Assembly (NCBI GenBank): GCA_023238725.1 | Contig: CM041533.1 | Coordinates: 22,968,176-23,032,175, forward strand | DNA from: Scortum barcoo | Taxonomy: Eukaryota > Chordata > Actinopteri > Centrarchiformes > Terapontidae | DNA length: 64,000 bases | Direction: 5' to 3' | Part shown: positions 50,575-64,000 of the stretch, in pieces | Layout of the letters: the number at the start of each line of letters is the position of its first letter | Position numbering within the stretch: position 1 is the first letter of the stretch | The notes under the pieces: model-generated | Told to the model about the DNA's origin: nothing | Seen by the model: the letters and a program-made list of their open reading frames with translations, nothing else | Databases searched by the model: none | Position numbers and translations under genes: made by a program

Positions 50575-53491
50575 CTACTGGTGGTGTTTGGTTATCTTCT
50601 TGGCATGTTCCAGCACAGACTCGTAGCGCAGGGTTTTGGATGTCCAAGAAGCTGGAACTCCCTCAGCTCCAATCTGTGAGCATTAAAAATGTAAAAGTTT
50701 TTAAGTTTTTTATGTTTTTAAAAGTTTTTTATAAACTAGACATAACTGAATGAATGAACATACCATGTTGGCATAACATTAAATATAATGAATGTAAGAT
50801 TAGCACAGAGTCCTACCTGAGCCCCAAGACAGGCTCCAATGAAGGATCCTCTGCTACATGTGCATCCCCCACAGCTCATGGTATCTCTGACAGCCTGATC
50901 ATAGTTCTTGGCTGTCAGGACTCCATGCAGAGCTGCTTGAAACGCACCTGGCAAACCTGAAAGAACATCAGCACCAGGAGTGAAAGATGTGAAGACATCT
51001 CCATGGGTTGTCCCAATATTTGTCTAGTTAGTAACAGTGGTCTGAGGTACAGGGAATACTCGATTACTGATCTTTGCTTATTAAAAGTATGGCTGATGAA
51101 AGAGTTTAAAACATGCTTTGTGAGGATACCTCATGCGTTTGGAAACACAGTGGGGATTAGCTCCTGAGGAGTCTTTGATAAGTTCTCCTTCACCTGATGA
51201 ATGTGCCCTGGAATCAGTCAGAAAAGAAGGAAAACTCATAGTCACTCAAGTATAATAAACATTTCAAAACATGGAAAGACATAAAACATAAATTTGAAAC
51301 TTTATCTTTAGGCTGAGGCATGTAGAAACAGACCATGCTAAAGTATGCTCAAATTATTACAAATATTGTCAAATTCTCAATATATTAACGATGCACAAAA
51401 TGAGGAAGGGTGAACCCTTTAATCCCGTGACTCTGTCCCGTGACTTTGGTGTAGTGAAGCAACAATGCTGCAGGTCTTGCATACCAATGACTGCTTTGTC
51501 CAGATCCTGGGGCTGCTTTCTGTTCGGGTCACTGAGCTGATCCAGCACTGAGTCCAAAGCTTTTGGATCAGGACCATTCAGGATGAAATACTCCAGGAAT
51601 CTGGGAGAGAAGTCAGCATACAATCCACGATATATTTCAGTTTCAGTTTGGCCCCCATCTGCGCTTGGTTTCTTTCTGTATAGGTTTTATTTAAATAAAT
51701 AGTGTGAATAAATTTAACTCTTCTATATGCTTCTGCACACCTGAACTGTAGATGCTGGAGTCTGAAGATTTCTGTCACATTCCACGTTGCAATGTGTGAG
51801 GTTGGGCATTTTTACAGGATAGAGATAAGGCATGACATTGTGACTTCATGTATGTCACAGTACTTAGGGTATAGATATGATATGCCAACAATAAATAAGT
51901 ACACCCTCTTTCACCCTCACTATCACTCATGTGATCTCTTGTGTGAAATGCGTTTCTGTCCTTTTTCTTCAGCACCAATTTCATTACATTTATCAGTCGT
52001 TACAGATTGTGATTCAGAAATCAACAGTATTCTCATCAGTAACACAGCATATGGATGTATATGGAAATAACACTGACCTTGCAGCTGCCAGAGTCTCTGC
52101 CACACATGCATCATTGTTCTGGGTGACACGGACTGCCTGCTCAACCTTTTCCAGCATGTCAGGCTTTCCCGCATAAAAAGCCACTATAGGAGCCAGTTTG
52201 GCAATTCCATCGATCTGACAGTCGTTCTCACAGCCTGTGGAAAACACACACACACACGCACGCATACACATTAGTTACAGCCTAACACAACTTAACAGTT
52301 ATTTCTTAGTTATTGTAACAAAATGACCTTACCCGTCTCCTCTTTGCCTGCGTCCACGTTCTTCAGGAAGCTCTTCAAACTCGCGTGTCTCCACGGGCCT
52401 TCGATGGGCAGCTGAGGCCTTGGCCCTGGTTAAATTAAGACAAGAGCCTTACTAAGTGAAAAGAGGTGAACTCATTCTTCAGCAGCAACAGAAATGACAG
52501 ATGGTTTTCCTACCTCCTCTCTCTCTGTAAGGGTCGTTGACAGGCGTGTCGTACTCTGATCCCGGCCCAAAGAACTTCAGTGTGCGTTGCTTCAGATCTT
52601 CAACGTTTAGACCTGGGCAAAGAGGTTACACAGATTAGATGAGGGCACAACATAAAACTCACACTGTAATGTCCCACAATCATCATACTAAAGAGGCTAT
52701 CGTGACCTTTAGAGCTTGCAGATGAGGATAAACAGTTGGCAACCAAAACATTTTTAATATATTCTACTTGTTCATTTAATTATTCAGTGATGATTTCTTC
52801 AGTTTTGGTATGTGAGGATCTTAATAAATGTTAATTTGTTAAACGCATAATTCCGGTGTGGTGAAGACGGGACCGCTACATGTCCAGAACAGATGTGGAG
52901 CTCACAACTCTGCGACAGAGCCATTTGGAAGTGTCACGGGTCTAATTATACTGTCAAGAATGATGAGAAGAGGACACTTCTCTACTGTCAACAACCACTC
53001 TAACTTCAACCAGCATGCAACTGGGGCTTTTTTCTTTTCAACTGACGTATAGGCAATAAGCAAGCCTACCTCCACATTCAGACAGAGACTCCAGCAGGAC
53101 AAACGCCTGGTCTCCGTAGCAGCTCTGCTGGCCCATCTGCCTCCTGTAGAAAGGGTTGGCCGAGTCAGAGCGGAACTCAGGTTTTGGATCCTGAGCCAGG
53201 ATCCCCTGCAGCTTCTGGAGGTCGTACACCCAGTGGAGGGGCTGAGCTGTAGGGGACGAGCCATCAGGTCCAATTAATCACAACCAGGGCCAGACGTTTC
53301 TTGAATTTAAAGAGCTAGTTGAGTATAACAACAGTGCAACAACATGCAAAACCACCCGGATCGTCTTTAAGGGTCAAGACCCAGATCAGCAACATAACTC
53401 TCCAGTATGAGTCTCTATTCTCACCTGCTGCATCTGCAACAGCCGATCCTACGATGGCTCCGATCGCTCTGTCGGCCAGAGCTGCAGCCAT
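50575..53491 (-). CDS. selenoj: selenoprotein J (J1-crystallin / ADP-ribosylglycohydrolase family), UGA-encoded Sec
   Basis: Nine coding exons join in one frame to 341 residues: 53425-53491, 53070-53246, 52514-52612, 52333-52425, 52078-52234, 51485-51600, 51130-51207, 50817-50956, 50575-50673. Every junction is GT-AG. The seventh exon contains an in-frame TGA (51133-51131, codon 262; context TVFPNA-U-GLPGAFQAAL). Clear conserved protein continues for 79 residues beyond it, and a SECIS lies in the 3' UTR, so the TGA is read as selenocysteine. The fold family is ADP-ribosylglycohydrolase, closest to jellyfish J1-crystallins (MAAALADRAIGAIVGSAVAD at the N terminus, PLHWVYDLQKLQ, QNNDACVAETLAAAR, SRGSFIGACLGAQIG). 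Selenoprotein J is known from ray-finned fishes and a few invertebrates and has been proposed to have a structural, crystallin-like role; no catalytic activity is established. ATG at 53491 directly follows a splice acceptor, so an untranslated exon precedes it. Confidence 0.93.
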
Positions 53492-54121
53492 CTGTAAACA
53501 CATTCAAAGTATCACTGCCTGTATATATGGATATGCATTACTGTTAATATGGACTTTGTAATTAGAGCTGAAACTGGATTAATCAATCAGCAGAAAATTA
53601 ATTGGCAGCAATATTCCTAATTAATGAAACCTTTAGGTCAGTTATCAAGCAGAAACACAGAGCTATCTCCTCCTGCAAAGCGAGGATTCACTGTTTATCT
53701 CTCATTTATCTCACTGCAGGCTGATTATCACATTTGCAGAAGTCACCTTGAGCCCTTGGAGATTGTATAAAGCATGTTTCACCTCTCTGTGACAGCTTAC
53801 AGACTGAAAATAATCAAGTCTGCTCTGCCACACAGTGAACAGAGTCCTCATCAGCTGACCTGTGACTGACGTGTTTGATGTGATCTGCGCTCTGCTTCTT
53901 CTCCTTAATGACAGCTTATGAAGACCAACCACAGACCGTATCACTGACCGGATATAAGAGCTGAACAAGGAGCAAACTGTTTACAAATGTTACCTCGGTT
54001 TGTTTCTGCGTTATTTATCTCTCTGTTATCTTTAACTTCAGCACTGACCCGGGCTGAGCAGCAGAGGCAGCGCTGGTTTTAAACTCTGAGCTGACATGAG
54101 CGCTCATGTCAGAGGTCTTAC

Positions 54122-54240
54122 CTTCAGCTCCGTTTAATATCTGTACATGCACACACCGATACTCGTACTGCACCTATTCCTGTTTCAGGTGAGCAGTCTC
54201 AGTTTTTCTCATCCGTCACAGGAGCACAGTCTGTCGGATG
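54122..54240 (-). other. selenoj: Probable untranslated first exon and promoter of selenoprotein J
   Basis: A strong donor (GAAG|GTAAGA on the minus strand) ends a candidate exon at 54122, and the coding exon at 53491 begins directly after an acceptor (TTTACAG). The 5' limit and transcription start are not determined. Confidence 0.5.
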
Positions 54241-54871
54241 TTATGAAAGGTTTGAGCTCTTCAGCGCCGCCCACAGGAAAAGAACAATATAACCCCGCCC
54301 CCCTGTGCTGACCCTGTGAACAAACTGTTGATCGTTGAGCGATAAAAGGATTTAATGGTCAGAGACATGTTTACTGCTGTGAGGATAAATGAACATGTTC
54401 GTGTATGTGTTAAAGAGAGGCTTACATACAGTAATGACTGTTGAACTGCTGTTAATGTGGTCAATTTACCCCGCTGCTTTATTTACTCATTACTATCTGC
54501 TTACTTACATCATTTACATCATACATACATTATATTGTTTACATCTCGTTTAGTCGTTTATATACATATCATCATATACTATTATTATATATGTGTTTAT
54601 TGATACTGTTTATATCGCTTTTGCCCTCCTTCCTCAGCAGCATAATATTTCTATTTGTATTTATTACTTTCTATGTCATTCTGACTGTGCAAATTTCATA
54701 CCGGGTAGTAAGGCTGACCAGTGTAAACCCCAATAAGCCATTTTTAACAGTCCATCAATATGTCTTGCTTACAGCATTTGACCTCAAAGAGCAACTGTTT
54801 TATGGTTTTAGTCACAGTTTAATTTAAGTAGAGAACGTCCTCTACTGACCAGCAAAGGTAACTCCTGCAGT

Positions 54872-54990
54872 AAGAATCAAGAATCTTTATTTGTCATTAT
54901 GTTTTCACTTTTTAGACTGGTGACGAAATTTAGATTGGTGACTCCCAGCTGTAAATAGTAGTAAAATAAAAATAGTAATAATATATGGAA
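54872..54990 (-). mobile_element. LINE 3' end fragment in reverse orientation
   Basis: Read on the minus strand this ends in ATAAAGATTCTTGATTCTT, the same tail type as the L2-like elements at 12566 and 27548. Only the 3' UTR end is present. Confidence 0.55.
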
Positions 54991-55112
54991 GACAAAAATA
55001 TATACATAAGACATAAATGTATACATAAGACATAAATATCTAAAGTATAAAGCAGCAATGTACAATAGGGGGTGGGACAGTACATGGCTCAAGTTCTGTA
55101 TTGCACATTATG

Positions 55113-55169
55113 TGCCTGTGTGTGTGTGTGTGTGTGTGTCTGTTTGTGTGTGTGTGTGTGTGTGTGTGG
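55113..55169. repeat. Interrupted (GT)n microsatellite
   Basis: Two GT arrays separated by CTGTTT. Confidence 0.95.
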
Positions 55170-56166
55170 GGGAAATGGATTGAACAGGCTCTGTTTTTCA
55201 GTCTGGTAGTTTTGTTTTTTATGTTTCTGTACCGTTTTCGTTTTCAGAGGGAAGCGGTACAAACAGTCCATTGCCCTGGTGGGTAGGGTCAGTAGCAATA
55301 CGTCGGCCGGGCCTTCTTCTGGATTCAGACAGCGTATATTGAGTCCAGGTCTGGAAGAGGTCTTCCCACAATCCCCTGTGCCCTTTTACACCACCCGGGC
55401 TAAGTCCTTTCGGGTCTTGTGCAGAGCAACTGTAAATGGAAATGCATGAACCTCTCCTCTTACTTAGTAACTGTGATAATATGTGTAGATTCATGATAGC
55501 AAAGATAACTCAAAGTAGGGCAAACAAATTACCTCTAAAGAAAATAGGACCATCTGGAGTTGTGCGGAATATATTCACATTATTGGACTAAAGAGGCTGT
55601 TCTCACAGAGCCAGAGAGCATGAGAACGACAACATGTTTCAAAGATGGATGTCGTGGGTTATCATGTTGGTATTTGGTTTATGAATAAACTGCATGAGCG
55701 GAATAATAACATTTAACCCTATCAGAGCCTGTTCTGTACATCCAAGGTCAAATCTACAATGGAGCACAAAATAAAAAAAACTTGCATTCCACTTGTGGCC
55801 TCGCCTCAGCCAGCCACGCCACAGGAGGTGTTCTCTGTCATCGTCAAAGTTACAACACCTGCTGTGGCATCACTTATTGGGATGTGGCCAAAAGTGTGAC
55901 ACGCTTGAAAGTGTCAGCCGTGATGAGCAGCAGAGTTCATTTACAATTGGAGAAGCAGGACTTGTTTGAGTACACTGGTAACTGCATACAGCACATTTTA
56001 TGGCTCACTTCAATTATTTAAGCCACACATGTATGCGGTTGATTGAGTTGTACATTTGTTATATACAGTATTGTAACTGTGTACTTGTGTTTTGCTGTTC
56101 TTGAAGTTTTCTTTTTATTTCAGTTTTTTAAATATTGTTTATGGAAAGCTCTAAAAAAATAAAATG

Positions 56167-56220
56167 TTTCTTCTTCTTCTTCTTCTTCTTCTTCATTATT
56201 ATTATTATTATTATTATTAT
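56167..56220. repeat. Compound (TTC)n(ATT)n microsatellite
   Basis: About nine TTC units followed by about nine ATT units. Confidence 0.95.
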
Positions 56221-56906
56221 ATATGACTTTACTGCCTGAAGTATTTTGTTAATTTGTTTAAAAATTCTCCCATGATAACTGATATTGGAACAGAAAATAG
56301 GAAGTAGTTCTGCATCACATAATGTGACTATATGAAGATTAAAACATTGACATTTTAAGCTTCTTTATCATTTAATATTATATCATAATCATAATCAGTC
56401 AGGTATATTGCCCTGTGATTCAAGTCAAGGAGCATAAATAGTCATAGAAAATAGAAAATTGGCAAAGAAAAAAAAAAAGAAAAAGAAAAACAATTCTAAG
56501 AAATGTGTACAATGCAACTGTTTTTTAAATCAAAGTTTTTTAAAAAAAAAAAAAAGAGAAAGAAAGCGTTTTTTAAATTAAATTAAAATATTGGGTAAAA
56601 GTTCACAATATGAAGTATATCTATGTTTATATGTTAAGAGTAACATGGTGAGGCACAGTTTAGCCTTATATTATATTGTCAATAATTGCATACCACCCCT
56701 CTCTGTCATTGTTATCCCCACTGTATGACATAGAGTCAGTGCATCTTTTAGCTATTCCCTCCGAACAGAATCTTTCTGCTTAGTACTGTTGCATGCCTGT
56801 CCTGCCGGAGAAACGAAGGGTGTGTCACGTACTTGGTGTGTCTGTGTGTGTGTGTATGTGCGAATTGGTGGTCAAAAGGAGTATTACGATACCACGTAGA
56901 CTGTAT

Positions 56907-56916
56907 TTATTTATAG
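56907..56916 (+). promoter_or_regulatory. casq1: MEF2 consensus site upstream of casq1
   Basis: TTATTTATAG matches the MEF2 consensus YTAWWWWTAR at all ten positions, about 1 kb before the casq1 start codon. MEF2 control fits a muscle calsequestrin gene, but a match of this length also occurs by chance in AT-rich DNA. Confidence 0.35.
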
Positions 56917-56999
56917 CTTACCTCTTCCCTTTCAATTTGTAAAGTAATATCACATGCACGCATTGCACAGAACACACGTTTACTGTCTGCACAGACCAA

Positions 57000-57921
57000 T
57001 TAGATTCAAAAAGAGCCAAAAAACTGCCACATGCACCACCCCACCCACCCTGTAAAACTCTATGTTTCACTTTCTTCTTGAGTCAGGGCTAAGTGACACC
57101 TATGCACTGAATCCTCAGCAGGTGCACCACCCTCTCCTCTCTCCATGTCCCTGAGTGACCCTGTACCACATTCTAGCGCTGCGCCAGTGCCAGCAGCAGC
57201 AAATTAGACACCAGCACTCCTTCCTGATATGTACTTCTCTATCCGACATCCATTATTTTTAGCTGGGATCCAAGCCTCCATCTACACTTAATATGGGAAA
57301 AGAGTCTCATAGCCTCATATTCTCGGCCACCTCTAAATCCATCTTATCACTCTTTCTTCGTTTGGTGCAAAGCAGACGGGCTCTGTGCGCACACACATAC
57401 ACAAACACGTACACACAAACACACACACCCCATCGTTCTTTATTCCTTCCTTGTGCAGCATCTCCCTCCACCTCCACCACTGTCTTCCCCAGTTCTCACT
57501 CAGCACAGAGAGAGAAAGTGAGCATCATCTCCACACTCCACCCACTTTGACAGGTTTGCACCACACACGCACGCGCACACACATACACATATGTACACAC
57601 AAAGCTGTAACCCCAGCAACCATGCCAGCCTCCGCCTCATCTTTCTCATGCTCAGTAACACCCCACATAGACACACACTCACACCTATGTCAAACTAAGC
57701 CCAGCCCCTCTTGCACCCTGCACCTCACTGCCAGTTGCCCATGTGAGGTTTTTAATAAGGTGGATGCAGGAGTTGGTCTTGCTCTCTTCTGGGTGACGCG
57801 GATTGGAAGGGGTTCTCCATACATTTAACTTACTATTTTGTTTTTTTTTTACCCTCCCTCCCCTCCTTTGTTTATTTTCTGAAACTGCAAATTCATCTAC
57901 CTTATCATAGAGAGAGAAGCC
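57000..57921 (+). promoter_or_regulatory. casq1: casq1 upstream region and 5' UTR
   Basis: CA-rich and C/T-rich sequence with several ACAC tracts (57385-57430, 57565-57602) and a pyrimidine-rich stretch directly before the start codon. Open frames here are CA-repeat translations and look spurious. No TATA box could be assigned with confidence. Confidence 0.4.

Positions 57922-64000
<6,079 letters not shown>

Larger units (their letters stand above)
54241..57000. other. Spacer between selenoprotein J and casq1
   Basis: Low-complexity-rich DNA with a LINE tail (54872-54990), an interrupted (GT)n tract (55113-55169), a (TTC)n(ATT)n tract (56167-56220) and A-rich runs (56465-56575). No exon was recognised. 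Confidence 0.6.

Noticed and set aside
51131..51133. Reading the TGA in selenoprotein J as an inactivating mutation (pseudogene)
   Set aside because: All other splice sites and the downstream frame are intact and a well-formed SECIS follows, so recoding explains the data better than decay.
53492..53503. Upstream in-frame ATG giving a four-residue longer selenoprotein J
   Set aside because: The extension reads through a splice acceptor (TTTACAG) that lies directly before the chosen ATG, so it is intronic.
55782..56021. Possible 79-codon gene between selenoprotein J and casq1
   Set aside because: There is no conserved motif, splice context or promoter, and the region is surrounded by simple repeats and element fragments.
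57293..57828. Two long overlapping open frames upstream of casq1
   Set aside because: They are built from CA-dinucleotide runs (Thr/His/Ile repeats), have no conserved pattern and lie in the casq1 upstream region.

Overview
This window comes from the nuclear genome of a ray-finned (teleost) fish. Genes are split into short vertebrate-style exons with GT-AG introns. Microsatellites and fish-type LINE remnants fill much of the non-coding DNA. One gene belongs to the selenoprotein J family, which among vertebrates is known only from ray-finned fishes. I reconstructed seven protein-coding genes by following reading frame across exon junctions; nothing here is bacterial or viral.

Layout: (1) 1-3.6 kb holds a CpG-rich, promoter-like stretch and no recognised coding exon. 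(2) 3.6-9.5 kb (+) is hhatl, 11 coding exons, 507 aa. (3) 13.3-17.3 kb (+) is klhl40, 6 exons, 612 aa, with a TATA/M-CAT/E-box promoter. (4) 19.8-35.7 kb (-) is vipr1, a class B GPCR, 13 coding exons, 445 aa, tail-to-tail with klhl40. (5) 35.7-41.9 kb is a gene-poor interval with repeats and, near its right end, a perfect CTCF-type consensus. (6) 41.9-43.0 kb (+) is a MUL1-like mitochondrial membrane protein, 4 exons, 272 aa, which stops after the second membrane segment and so lacks the RING ligase domain. (7) 44.4-49.55 kb (-) is eif2b5 (eIF2B epsilon), about 16 exons. (8) 50.4-54.1 kb (-) is selenoprotein J: 9 coding exons, 341 aa, with an in-frame TGA at codon 262 and a well-formed SECIS element in the 3' UTR. 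(9) 57.9-64.0 kb (+) is a skeletal-type calsequestrin (casq1), cut by the window end after 314 codons.

Three of the seven genes, hhatl, klhl40 and casq1, are known as striated-muscle genes: hhatl and calsequestrin in the ER/SR, klhl40 at the thin filament. The hhatl-klhl40-vipr1 grouping matches human 3p22.1. eif2b5 is a housekeeping translation gene, and the MUL1-like protein is predicted to be mitochondrial.

The two observations most worth following are the selenoprotein J gene, where frame, splice sites and SECIS all agree on UGA recoding, and the RING-less MUL1 relative. Most of the rest is introns, microsatellites and decayed retroelements. I did not find a wholly new kind of system. 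Exon coordinates were derived by hand from splice consensus and frame continuity and have not been checked against transcripts.
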